Source: Trachemys scripta elegans (Eukaryota > Chordata > Testudines > Emydidae). From it: a stretch of 64,000 bases of DNA. A program made the position numbers and the translations under genes. Shown piece after piece: positions 32,819-42,912 of the stretch (positions within the stretch are counted from its first letter, which is position 1; each line of letters opens with the position of its first letter). The stretch covers positions 67,595,474 through 67,659,473 of the forward strand of contig NC_048302.1 of assembly GCF_013100865.1 (NCBI RefSeq), read 5' to 3'. Under the pieces are notes generated by a model that was not told the origin of the DNA, searched no databases, and was given only the letters and a program-made list of their open reading frames with translations.

Positions 32819-35365
32819 TTCATCATGAGCTAATTCCGTTCAAACTAGATGGAAGGATAAATAAAAATAGATCTGGGACTAGAGTTTTTGATTTCTAATT
32901 TTAAAGAATTAAGGAAATTAGTTAGGGAAGTGGATTGGACTGAAGAACTTGTGGATCTAAAGATGGAGGAGGCCTTGAATTACTACAAGTCAAAGTTGCA
33001 GAAACTATCAGAAGCCTGCATCCCAAGAAAGGGGAAAAAATTCATAGGCAGAAGTTGTAGACCAAGCTGGATGAGCAAGCATCTCAGAGAGATGATTAAG
33101 AAAAAGCAGAAAGCCTACAAGAAGTGGAAGATGGGCGGGATCAGCAAGGAAAGCTACCTTATTGAGGTCAGAACATGTAGGGATAAAGTGAGAAAGGCCA
33201 AAAGCCATGTAGAGTTGGACCTTGCAAAAGGAATTAAAACCAATAGTAAAAGATTCTATAGCCACATAAATAAGAAGAAAACAAAGAAAGAATAAGTGGG
33301 ACCACTAAACACTAAGGATGGAGTGGAGGTTAAGGATAATCTAGGCATGGCCCAATATCTAAACAAATACTTTGCCTCAGTTTTTAATGAGGCTAATGAG
33401 GAGCTTAGGGATAATGGTAGGATGACAAATGGGAATGAGGATATGGAGGTAGATATTACCGCATCTGAGGTAGAAGCCAAACTCTAACAGCTTAATGGGA
33501 CTAAATTGGAGGGCCCAGATAATCTTCATCCAAGAATATTAAAGGAAGTGGCACGTGAAATTGCAAGCCCATTAGCAAGAATTTTTAATGAATCAGTAAA
33601 CTCAGCAGTTGTACCATATGACCGGAGAATTGCTAACATAGTTCCTATTTTTAAGAAAGGGGAAAAAAGTGATCCGAGTAACTATAGGCCTGTTAGTTTG
33701 ACATCTGTAGTATACAAGGTCTTGGGAAAAATTTTGAAGGAGAAAGTAGTTAAGGACATTGAGATCAATGATAATTGGGACAAAATACAACATGGTTTTC
33801 TAAAAGGTAGATCGTGCTAAACCAACCTGATCTCCTCCTTTGAGAAGGTAACAGATTTTTTAGACAAAGGAAACACAGTGGATCTAAATTACCTCGATTT
33901 GATACGGTTCCACATGGGGAATTATTTGCTAAATTGGAAAAGATGGGGATCAATATGAAAATTGAAAGGTGGATAAGGAACTGGTTAAAGGGGAGACTAC
34001 AACAGGTTATACTGAAAGGTGAACTGTCAGGCTGGAGGGAGGTTACTAGTGGAGTTCCTCGGGGATCAGTTTTGGGACCAATCTTATTTAATCTTTTTAT
34101 TACTGACCTTGGCACAAAAAGTGGGAATGTGCTAATAAAGTTTGCGGATGACACAAACCTGGGAGGTATTGCCAATACAGAGAAGGATATCATACAGGAA
34201 GATCTGGATGACCTTGTAAATTGGAGTAATAGTAATAGGATGAAATTTAATAGTGAAAAGTGCAAGGTCATGCATTTAAGGATTAATAACAAGAATTTTG
34301 GTTATAAATTGTGGACACATCAGTTTGAAGTAACGGAGGAGGAGAAGGACCTCGGAGTATTGGTTGATCACAGGATGACTATGAGCCGCCAATGTGATAT
34401 GGCCTTGAAAAAAGCTAATGCGGTCTTGGGATGCATCAGGTGAGGTATTTACAGTAGAGATAAGGAGGTGTTAGTACCGTTATACAAGACACTGGTGAGA
34501 CCTCATCTGGAATATTGTGTGCAGTTCTGGTCTCCCATGTTTAAGAAGGATGAATTCAAACTGGAACAGGTACAGAGAAGGGCTACTAGGATGAGCCGAG
34601 GAATGGAAAACCTGTCTTCTGAAAGGAGACTCAAAGAGCTTGGTTTGTTTAGCCTAACCAAAAGAAGGCTGAGGGGAGATATGATTGCTCTTTATAAATA
34701 TAACAGAGGGATAAATATCAGGGAGGGAGAGGAATTATTTAAGCTTAGTACCAATGTGGACACAAGAACAAATGGATATAAACTGGACATTAGGAAGTTT
34801 AGACTTGAAATTAGATGAAGGTTTTAACCATTAGAGGAGTGAAGTTCTGGAACAGCCTTCCAAGAGGAGTAGTGGGGGCAAAAGACATATCTGGCTTCAA
34901 GACTAAGCTTGATAAGTTTATGGAGGGGATGGGATAGCCTAATTTTGGCAATTAATTGATCTTTGATTATTAGCAGGTAAATATGCCTAATAGTCTGTGA
35001 TGGGATGTTAAATGGGGTGGGATCTGAGAATTCTTTCCTAGGTGCTGGCTGGTGAGTCTTGCCCACATGCTCAGGGTTTAACTGATTGCCATATTTGGGG
35101 TCAGAAAGGAATTTTCCTCCAGGGCAGATTGGCAGAGGCCCTGGAGGTTTTTCTGCAGCGTGGGGCCTGGGTCACTTGCTGGAGGATTCTCTGCACATTG
35201 AGGACTTTAAATCACAATTTGAGTACTTCAATAACTCAGACATAGGTTAGGGGTTTGTTACAGGAGTGGGTGGGTGAGATTCTGTGGCCTGCGTTGTGCA
35301 GGAGGTCAGACTAGATGATCATAATGGTCCCTTCTGACCTTAAAGTCTATGAGTCTGAGTCTATG
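32819..35365 (+). mobile_element. CR1-C: CR1 LINE, 5'-truncated
   Basis: Starts within the endonuclease C-terminal end ('catgagctaattccgttcaaactagatgg', equivalent to 7580 in CR1-B) and runs to the CR1 3' terminus ('gtctatgagtctgagtctatgac'). It is very similar to CR1-B over its whole length, including long identical stretches near 34560-34680. The left edge abuts the fold-back insertion. A second copy of 'tgagctaattc' lies in the flank and target duplication, so the exact truncation point is uncertain. Confidence 0.88.
32888..34820 (+). pseudogene. CR1-C ORF2 reverse transcriptase, several stops
   Basis: The frame reads the ORF2 linker (LRKLVREVDWTEELVD, SRPSWMSKHLRE region) and then RT. 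It stops at 33293-33295, 33485-33487 and 33818-33820 (TGC TAA, where CR1-B has CAA). At about 33895 a 13-bp deletion relative to CR1-B removes 'SKVF' after the catalytic YLDF and shifts the frame. From 33934 the RT is open: GVPRGSVLGPILFN, then an intact FADDTNLGG catalytic box at about 34141-34170. A TGA at 34441-34443 lies at the same codon as in CR1-B. The C-terminal pieces (LEYCVQFWSP, LFSLTKRRLRGDM) follow. Not functional. Confidence 0.88.
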
Positions 35366-35603
35366 ACTGCAGGATTGAGTCCTATCAAGACAAATCACTA
35401 TCCAATGGTAAAAATGAATTACAACTTGTACAACATTAGGCACAAACTGTAAATAACAGTTTTCGAAGAGGATTTTGCCTTTAATTTGTTAATATGAATT
35501 CTTTCCAATCCACTCCCCTAATCATTTGTTCAGTTTTCTTGTAATCTTTGGAAATATACAGTTCAGAAATAAACAGCTGATGCAAGATTAGACAAGCAAT
35601 CAT

Positions 35604-35628
35604 AAATAAATAAATAAATAAATAAATA
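35604..35628. repeat. (AAAT)n microsatellite
   Basis: At least six consecutive 'aaat' units, followed by 'aataaag'. Ordinary tetranucleotide repeat. Confidence 0.9.
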
Positions 35629-36442
35629 ATAAAGAAATGATAAATTAGACAAAGCAGAAAGTTTTTATCATGTTCTCAATCTTTGAGGAAATTTAAGTGC
35701 TATGCATTTGTTTAACAAATGTGCATTGTACTTAAAGTAATAAAAACAATTACAGTGATATTTGCAGCCATCTGTATTACATATCTTGCTGTGCTAGCCA
35801 TGATTAAACATTTTAAATTGTAACTTCTGTAAACGAAGCATCTTCCGTGGAAAAAAAATCAGTTCAGTTTACAAATGAAATAATTCTTAATACCAATTAT
35901 CTGTTGTCATGGCAACAACTGAGCTTCAAGAGGCGTGTGTTTTGCTTGTTTGGCATGCACAATCTGTTTCCCAGATGGGGGCACAGCAGAAAAAGTTAAA
36001 TGTCTATAGAAGACAAGTAAGGTCAGATATCCATCCCACTGGCATTTACACATTGCCATTAAAGTTACATTTTAACACCATTAATTATGCTTGACTACCT
36101 CCCTTCCCCTTTTTTAAGCAAATAATAGGAAAGTATTTTTGCAGGGAAAAATTCCCTCCAAGCTAGTTAGAGGGATGTTCTTTGTACTAATGTGATTTTC
36201 CTTGCAGTGTTAGGTTAGTCATGGTAAATTGTAAAGTATTTTATTGTATCCATAGTAATTTTTTATTTAAAGTGTGAAAAATTAAAAGCAGCATTCACAA
36301 CAATTCAAATTTGCCCATTCCGGTATTACTGAAGGTTCTCTTGAAACATTTTAATATGGTTTTAATAGGTTTGTCATGAAAAGATTTTCTTGGCTGCAAA
36401 TTCAAGGATTTTTTTTTTACTCATTTAGTTACAAACCTTTGA

Positions 36443-36832
36443 TTAAATAATTGCTGAGTCCTTCATTACCACTGGTATTACAAATATCATATGTGGGCAA
36501 TATACATTGAATCCAAAGTTCTTTCCATGAAGCAGGAAAATATTTCTAGGAATTTTAGAAACAAGTGTAACCCTTCTGCCAGTAATTGGAGCAGTAACAA
36601 GGGCCACTTTCCAATAGGTAGGGATCACTCTTAAAAACCACCTGCCTCCATTCAGAATTTTTGGGATCATGAAATACCTTCCCAAGGCACCCTTAATAGG
36701 CAATACTTCCCCATTCACAAGCACTGAGTCTGTGTATGAAGCAGGGAAAGGGAATACATCCGCAGCTTGGGAAAACACAGCAACAATATATCTATATGAA
36801 CAATAAGTAAAACACTCCCTCCCTCCAACTTT
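36443..36832 (-). other. Unassigned open frame of about 130 codons, possible exon
   Basis: The minus-strand frame is open from a TAA upstream (just past 36832) to a TAA at 36443-36445. It has a protein-like composition: SYTDSVLVNGEVLPIKGALG, then YFMIPKILNGGRWFLRVIPT and NIFLLHGKNFGFNVY. No ATG occurs until the YFMIP segment. An excellent splice acceptor lies inside it: 'ttgttgctgtgttttcccaag' ends at 36765, and sequence after it could be an exon. I recognise no family. It could be a host exon, a transposon gene relic or chance. Confidence 0.25.
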
Positions 36833-37184
36833 GGCAGTACTCCCTTAACTCACCTGCATGAATGTTCAATAAGTAAACATCCCTTTACCACATCATTTCA
36901 CCCTTCCCCAACCACTAAACCTTAGTCAGAGTTCGGTGTCTGTGGGTAGCTGGTAGCATAGTCACAGAATTCTGAGCCCTGGTCTACATTACGAGTTTAG
37001 GTCGACTTTAGCAGGGTTAAATCGAATTAAGCCTGGACACGTCCACATGATGAAGCCCTTTCTTTCGACTTAAAGAGCCCTTTAAACCAGTTTCTTTACT
37101 CCACCTCCGACGAGGGGATTAGCGCTAAAATCAGCCTTTGCGGGTCAGATTTGGGGTAGTGTGGACGGAATTCGACGTTATTGG

Positions 37185-37208
37185 CCTCTGGGAGCTATCC
37201 CACAGTGC
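37185..37208. promoter_or_regulatory. E1 left subterminal palindrome
   Basis: CTCTGGGAGCTATCCCACAG is an imperfect palindrome 209 bp from the left end. The same core (CTGTGGGA..TCCCACAG around AGCT) occurs near the other three Harbinger ends: 41311-41334, 47367-47392 and 51782-51806. It is a candidate binding site for the SANT protein or transposase. Confidence 0.55.
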
Positions 37209-37357
37209 TTCATTGTGACCGCTCTGGACAGCACTCTCAACTCAGATGCACTGACCAGGTAGACAGGAAAAGCCCCGCGAACTTTTGAATTTCATTTCCC
37301 GTTTGCCCAGTGTGGAGAGCATAGGTGATCACGCAGAGCTCATCAGCACAGGTAACC

Positions 37358-39313
37358 ATGATGGAGTCCCAGGATCGCAAAAGAGCTCCAGCATGGACAG
37401 AACGGGAGGTACGGGATCTGCTCGCCATATGGGGAGACGAATCAGTGCCAGCTGAACTCCGTAGCAGTAAATGAAATGGCAAAATATTAGAAAAGGTCTC
37501 CAAGGCCATGAAGGACAGAGGCCATAACAGGGACACACAGCAGTGCCACATGAAAATTAAGGACCTAAGGCAAGCCTACCACAGAGCCAGAGAGGCAAAC
37601 GGAAGGTCTGGGGCAGAGCCGCAAACATGCCGCTTCTACACGGAGCTGCATGTCATTCTAGGGGGTGCAGCCACTACTACCCTAACCGTGTGCTTTGACT
37701 CCGTCAATGGAGAAACACACAACAGGGAAGCGGGTTCGGGGTACGCGGAAGATGATGATGATGATGAAGACCATGAAGATAGCTCACAGCAAGGAAGCGG
37801 AGAAACCAGTTTCCACAACAGCCAGGATAGGTTTATCACCCTGGACCTGGAACCAGTAACCCCCAAACTCACCCAAGGCGTGCTCCCAGACCCTGAGGGC
37901 ACACAAGGGACCTCTGGTGAGTGTACCTTTGTAAATATTACACATGGTTTAAAAGCAAGAGTGTTTAATGATTAATGATTAATTTGCCCTGGCAAACGCG
38001 GCCAGTACAGCTACTGGAAAAGTCTATTAACGTGTATGGGGATGGAGCGGAAATCCTCCAGGGACATCTCCAGAAAGCTCTCTTTCATGTACTCCCAAAG
38101 CCTTTGCAAAAGGTTTCTGGGGAGGGCTGCTTTATCCCATCCGCCATGGTAGGACACTTTACCACGCCAGGCCAGTAGCACGTAGTCTGGAATCATTGCA
38201 TAACAAAGCATGGCAGCTCATGGTCCCGGTGTTTGCTGGCATGCAGACAACATCCATTCCTTATCTCTCTCTGTTATCCTCAGGAGAGTGATATCATTCG
38301 CGGTCACCTGGTTGAAATGGGGTGATTTTATTAAGGGGGAATTCAGAGGTGCCCGTTCCTGCTCGGCTGAATAGAAATGTTCCCCGCTGTTAGCCACGTG
38401 GTGGGGGGGAGGGGTGAAGGGATCATCCCAGAGAATTGGGGGTGTGTGTGGGGTGTGTGGGGGGTGCTTTTACATTGCAAACCCATTTTAAATGGCCAAC
38501 CCAACGGGTCCTTGGTATGGGAAATGAGGGTGCTGTTGTTTGAAACCATTCCTACATGTTATGAAGGTTAAAAAAGCCAAAAGACTGTGGCTTACCATGG
38601 CTGCCTGCAAGCCGAATTCTGTTGCCTGGCACTGCGTGAGTGATCTCTCACAGCAAACCGGCAGGCCTTCAATATAAGAGGAAAAATGCGACCTTGTAAC
38701 AAAAGCACATGTGCTGTGTAATGTGAACAGCAAAATTTAACGTGAAAGAGTGCACCCATTGTTCTCTAAAATGTGTCTTTTTTAACCACCTCTCCCTTGT
38801 CCTCCACCAGCTGCAAATGTTTCTCCTTTGCATAGGCTAGCAAAGATTAGAAGGAGAAAATGGCGTACTCGGGATGATATGTTCACAGAGCTCCAGTTGT
38901 CCTCCCACGCTGAAAGAGCACAGCAGAATATGTGGAGGCAGTCAATGTCAGACTACAGAAAAGCACAATATGAACGAGAGGAGAGGTGGCGGGCTGAATC
39001 GCAGGATGAACAGAGCAAGTGGCGGGCTGAAGATGATAGGTGGCATCAGCTTGCAGACAGAAGGCAAGAGTCGATGCTCCAGCTGCTGGAGCATCAAACT
39101 GATATGCTCCAGCATATGGTTGAGCTGCAGGAAAGGCAGCAGGAGCAAAGACCACCACTACAGCCCCTGTGTAACCAACAGCCCTCCTCCCCAAGTCCCA
39201 TTGCCTCCTCACCCAGAGGCCCAAGAACACGGTGGGGGGGCCTCCGGCCACAAAGTCACTCCACCCCAGATGATTGCCCGAGCATCGGAAGGCTGGCCTT
39301 CAATAAGTGTTAA
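37358..39313 (+). pseudogene. E1 Myb/SANT-domain protein, two exons, one stop
   Basis: Exon 1 (37358-37916) starts with ATG and encodes RKRAPAWTEREVRDLLAIWG, the Myb/SANT-like DNA-binding domain (about residues 7-100), then an acidic run (AEDDDDDEDHEDS). It ends at a clean donor, CTG/GTGAGT (37917). Exon 2 (38811-39313) follows a polypyrimidine tract and CAG. The phase fits (exon 1 ends one base into a codon), and the exon encodes RRRKWRTRDDMFTELQ and a coiled-coil rich in Glu, Gln and Trp. The only defect I see is a TGA at 37472-37474, where E3 has arginine. In Harbinger systems this protein binds element ends and assists the transposase. Polyadenylation signal at 39414. Confidence 0.88.
38011..38307 (-). 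pseudogene. E1 third ORF, nested in the SANT intron, antisense
   Basis: The minus-strand frame matches the intact E3 protein at 50547-50837 along its whole length: NDITLLRITERDK, a TGA where E3 has tyrosine, then AAMLCYAMIPDYVLLAWRGK, KAALPRNLLQRL, ESFLEMSLEDF and a terminal RLFQ. About 58 of 95 aligned positions are identical by my count. The start ATG of E3 corresponds to GCG here, but a CAG splice-acceptor-like triplet (38310-38308) sits at the same place and phase as in E3. The function is unknown. The frame lies entirely within the intron of the oppositely transcribed SANT gene. It may have a BEN-like fold (weak inference). Confidence 0.7.
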
Positions 39314-39413
39314 AGTTTTAAAGTTTTAAACTGCAGTGTGTTCTTTTCCTTCCCTCCTCCCCCACCCCTCTCGGGCTACCTTTGCAATTATCCCCCTAGT
39401 TGTGTGATGAATT

Positions 39414-39453
39414 AATAAAGAATGCATGAATGTGATGTAACAGTGACTTTATT
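39414..39453. terminator. E1 convergent polyadenylation signals
   Basis: AATAAA on the plus strand at 39414-39419 serves the SANT gene. AATAAA on the minus strand (plus TTTATT, 39448-39453) serves the transposase. They lie 28 bp apart between two convergent genes, so the transcripts' 3' ends probably overlap. In E3 the equivalent signals are about 550 bp apart. Confidence 0.65.
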
Positions 39454-39572
39454 GCCTCTGCAAGCGGTGCTCGAAGGAGGGAGGGGAAGGTGGGGTGGTT
39501 GGTTTACAGGGAAGTAGAGTGAATTGGGTGGGGGGGGGCGGAGGGTTCATCAAGGAGAAACAAACAGAAGTT

Positions 39573-41122
39573 TCACACCATAGCCTGGACAGTCACAAAA
39601 CTCGTTTTCAAAGCTTCTCTGATGCACACCGCACCCTGCTGTACTCTTCTAACCGCCCTGGTGTCTGGCTGCGCATAATCAGTGGCCAGGCGATTTGCCT
39701 CAACCTCCCACCCCGCCATAAATGTCTCCCCCTTACTCTCACAGATATTGTGGAGCGCACAGCAAGCAGCAATAACAATGGGGATAATTCTTTTCGCTAA
39801 GGTCTGAGCAAGTCAGTAAGCTGTGCCAGCGCGCTTTTAAACGTCCAAATGCACATTCCACCACCATTCGGCACTTGCTCGGCCTATAGTTGAACGGGTC
39901 CTGACTACTGTCCAGGCTGCCTGTGTACGGCTTCATGAGCCATGGCATTAAGGGGTAGGCTGGGTCCCCAAGGACCACGATAGGCATTTCAACATCCCCA
40001 ATGGTTATTTTCTGGTCCGGGAAGCAAGTCCCTTCCTCCAGCTTTCGAAACAGACCAGAGTGCCTGAAGATGCGAGCATCATGTACCTTTCCCGGCCATC
40101 CCACGTTGATGTTGGTGAAACGTCCTTTGTGATCCACCAGAGCTTGCAGCAGCATTGAAAAGTACCCCGTGCGGTTTATGTACTCGGTGGCTTGGTGCTC
40201 CGGTGCCAAGATAGGGATATGGGTTCCGTCTATCGCCCCACCACAGTTTGGGAATCCTATTGCAGCAAAGCCATCCACTATGTCCTGCACGTTTCCCAGA
40301 GTCACTACCCTTGATATCAGCAGGTCTTTGATTGCCCTGGCAATTTGGATCACGCAGCCCCCACAGTAGATTTGCCTATTCCAAATTAATTCCCGACTGA
40401 CCGGTAGTTGTCTGGCGTTGCAAGCTTCCACAGGGCTGTCGCCACTCGCTTCTCAACTGTGAGGGCTGCTCTCACCCTGGTATTCTGGCGCTTCAGGGCA
40501 GGGGAAAGCAAGTCACAAAGTTCCATGAAAGTACCCTTACGCATGCAAAAGTTTTGCAGCCACTGGGAATCGTCCCACACCTGCAACACAATGCGGTCCC
40601 ACCAGTCTGTGCTTGTTTCCCGGGCCTAGAATCAGCATTCCACGGCATGAACCTGCCCCAGTAACACCATGATTTGCACATTGCTGGGGCCCATACCTTG
40701 TGTGAGGGCTGTGTCCATGTCAATTTCCTCATCACTCTCGTCGCCGCACTGCAATCGCCTCATCGGCTGGTCCTGGTTTTGCTTTGGCATGTCCTGGCTC
40801 TGCATATACTACAGGACAATGCGCGTGGTGTTCAGAGTGCTCATAATTGCTTGGCAGAAGATACTGTACTACGACTGCTAGCCATCATTGTCAAGACGGT
40901 TCAATCGGACTGCCAGCAGGACTGAGTCTCCAGGAGACAAAGCATGTCTGATCAGGTGCCTCTGATTGAACTGGAATACGACGACGATGGATATCAGTCT
41001 TAGTACACCATCTACTGCCAAAAGGCAAGGGGCTGCTGCTGTGTAGCAATGCAGTACCATGTCTGCCGGCACCCAGATGACATATGGTGATGGTGAGCTG
41101 AGCTGAGCTGAGCGGGCTCCAT
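39573..41122 (-). pseudogene. E1 Harbinger transposase, frameshifted
   Basis: The coding strand is minus, from a degraded N-terminal region (ATG-like start at 41122, many stops to about 40600) to a TGA at 39575-39573. The core is clear: WDDSQWLQNFCMRKGTFMEL, FPNCGGAIDGTHIPI (first catalytic Asp), VVLGDPAYPLMPWL (second Asp) and CRMVVECAFGRLKARW (catalytic Glu). Lesions include a TAA and a 1-base deletion near the helix-turn-helix (about 40340-40395) and a 1-base insertion near 39795. After the insertion the C-terminal end continues in another frame with CESKGETFMAGWEVE. The DDE residues survive, but the protein cannot be made. HARBI1 is the domesticated vertebrate relative. Confidence 0.92.
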
Positions 41123-41310
41123 GCTTGCCGTGGTATGTTGTCTGCACAGGTAACCCAGGTAAAAAGGCGTGAATCGATTGTCTGCCGTTGCTCTGACGGA
41201 GGGAGAAGGGCCTGACAGCATGTACCCAGAACCCCCCGTGACACTGTTTTGCATCATCAGGCATTGGGATCTCAACCCAGAATTCCAATGGTCAGCAGAG
41301 ACTGCGAGAA

Positions 41311-41334
41311 CTGTGGAATAGCTACCCACAGTGC
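41311..41334. promoter_or_regulatory. E1 right subterminal palindrome
   Basis: CTGTGGAATAGCTACCCACA is the right-end counterpart of 37185-37208, 165 bp from the terminus. The palindrome is imperfect, as expected for an old copy. Confidence 0.55.
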
Positions 41335-41502
41335 AACGCTCCGGAAGTCGACGCTAGCCTCGGTACTGTGGATGCGGTCCGCCGGCTTCATGCACTTAGA
41401 TCATGTTATGTGGGGACACACACAATCAACTGTATAAAACCGATATCTATAAAACCGGCTTCTATAAATTCGACCTAATTTCGTAGTGTAGACATACCCT
41501 GA

Positions 41503-42115
41503 GATGTACTCAGACAAACTTGTCTCCAGTCCCTTGGGAAATGCTGCCTAGTCCTATCCTGAGGCTCTGTCACTTAAGCCAGTTATAGTGATTTCAGCTG
41601 TATTTACTGATTGGGTAGGAGGACCTTCACTAGAATTTTTTCAGCTCTGCTATTGTCCTCTGTGTCTTCAATAAAGAGCATTCTCTGCAATTTGCCCCAT
41701 AAAAGAGTTGCCTCTGCATCATCTCCTATCACAAAGTCCTCTGCAACAGCACAATCCCCTGACCAGAGAGAAACTAGTAGCATATAGAACCCTTGAGCAC
41801 AGTCTTTGCCACAAAGTAAGAACCCCTTTTCCTATCTCAATTCAATTCCACCACCCAGCCACCAATTCTAGTTTGAACACAGTTATGGTAGGCCCCAAAG
41901 TATTGCTGGAAGAATTCTGGGTAGAATGCTTATGAAATGAAGCTCTTTCTGTAGCTCAATTTCTCCCAGTTCACCAATAGATGGTGGCAGAAAGTTCTTT
42001 CCCCATTAGTATGTCTGTCCATCTGGAATTCTGGGTAAATAGCTTATGCAGATGACGCAGCTCTATGACAATTCTTTCCCATTCATCAACCGATGGAAGC
42101 AGAGAGCTCCTTACC
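41503..42115. other. Gene-free interval with a diverged tandem duplication
   Basis: No gene is supported. Two related units of about 95-100 bp lie in tandem: 41911-42005 ('gaattctgggtagaatgcttatg..ttcaccaatagatggtggcaga') and 42026-42115 ('gaattctgggtaaatagcttatg..ttcatcaaccgatggaagcaga'). Confidence 0.55.
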
Positions 42116-42123
42116 CTGTAGAG

Positions 42124-42904
42124 CAGTGTTTCTCAAATGCGGCCACCAGGGGCTTTTCATGAGGCCACAGCCTCCTAGGTGATGATGGGGGTGACGGAAA
42201 GTAGTGGCCCCTCCCCCAGGGCCTAGTCCCTACCCGCTTCTGGAGTCCCAAACACTGTAGGAGCAGGCAACCAGTATGAGTTCTCCACCTTCCCAGAGGT
42301 GATGGGGCTTGGGCTTCAGCCCTGGGGTGGCAGGCTCTAGCTGTGCAGTGGTGGGCTCCACCCCCCAGCTGCCGGGCTTTGGGTTCTGGCCCTGGGCTCG
42401 CCCTCCCATGTTGCCCCTGACCCCACTGCCTCCTCCAGCCCCCAGCTGTGCAGCGGGACCCCAGGCTCCAGCCCTGCTCACTCCCTCCACCCTGCCCCCC
42501 CCACCTCCCCATCCAGGGCTTAATTTGTCTTTCAGCTTGCTGGGGCTGAGTAAGTCTGCTGTGAAAAGTGATATTAACAAATATACAACTATCAATTTTC
42601 ACAATAGCAGCTTACTAGCTAGCAAATCTGAAAAAAAAATCAACTAAAAAAGCAAAACATGCAAAGCACATTATTTGTGTTTCTATTCTGTTTAGGTCCA
42701 ATAAAGAATAGAATTATTTTTATTATTGAGTCTGCAAAATCTTACATAAATACATTAAAATGATTTGGACCTGTATGTGTGCATATTTATTTGTTTTTCC
42801 TCAAGTTAATTAAGTATTTTAAGAAAAAGTGTAAGAGTGGCCACCATCAAGACTTGGTGGCCACATTCTGAGGCCCACCAAAAAATTTGTTGTGAGAATC
42901 CCTG
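42124..42904. mobile_element. hAT non-autonomous element, 781 bp
   Basis: The ends are CAGTGTTTCTCAAATGCGGC and the mirror 'gttgtgagaatccctg'. An inner 'ggccacc' pair (42142 and 42853-42866) is also inverted. The flanks CTGTAGAG (42116-42123) and CTCTAAAG (42905-42912) match in 6 of 8 bases, so the insertion is old. The left half is GC-rich and the right half AT-rich. Proline/glycine-rich frames in the left half are compositional. No transposase domain is visible. Confidence 0.75.
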
Positions 42905-42912
42905 CTCTAAAG

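Larger units (their letters stand above)
35366..36975. other. Interval without a recognised gene
   Basis: It holds an (AAAT)n microsatellite at 35604-35628 and an unassigned minus-strand open frame at 36443-36832, described separately. The remaining AT-rich sequence shows nothing I can name. Confidence 0.5.
36976..41499 (-). mobile_element. E1: PIF/Harbinger DNA transposon, 4.5 kb, decayed
   Basis: A 3-bp duplication TGA (36973-36975 and 41500-41502) flanks the element. The inverted ends are GCCCTGGTCTACATTACGAG and, reversed from the right, GGGTATGTCTACACTACGAA, both followed by 'aggtcga'. Strand is given by the transposase (minus). Contents from left to right: Myb/SANT gene (+), a third frame in its intron (-), convergent transposase (-). 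All three are damaged. Layout and gene homology match E3 (47215-52013) in inverse orientation, but the protein sequences differ markedly, so E1 and E3 are separate subfamilies. Confidence 0.92.

Noticed and set aside
38883..39251. Minus-strand frame opposite E1 SANT exon 2
   Set aside because: Antisense shadow. The plus strand carries the conserved coding sequence with proper splice phase.
42111..42602. Pro/Gly-rich overlapping open frames on both strands
   Set aside because: Compositional frames within the GC-rich half of the 42124-42904 hAT element.
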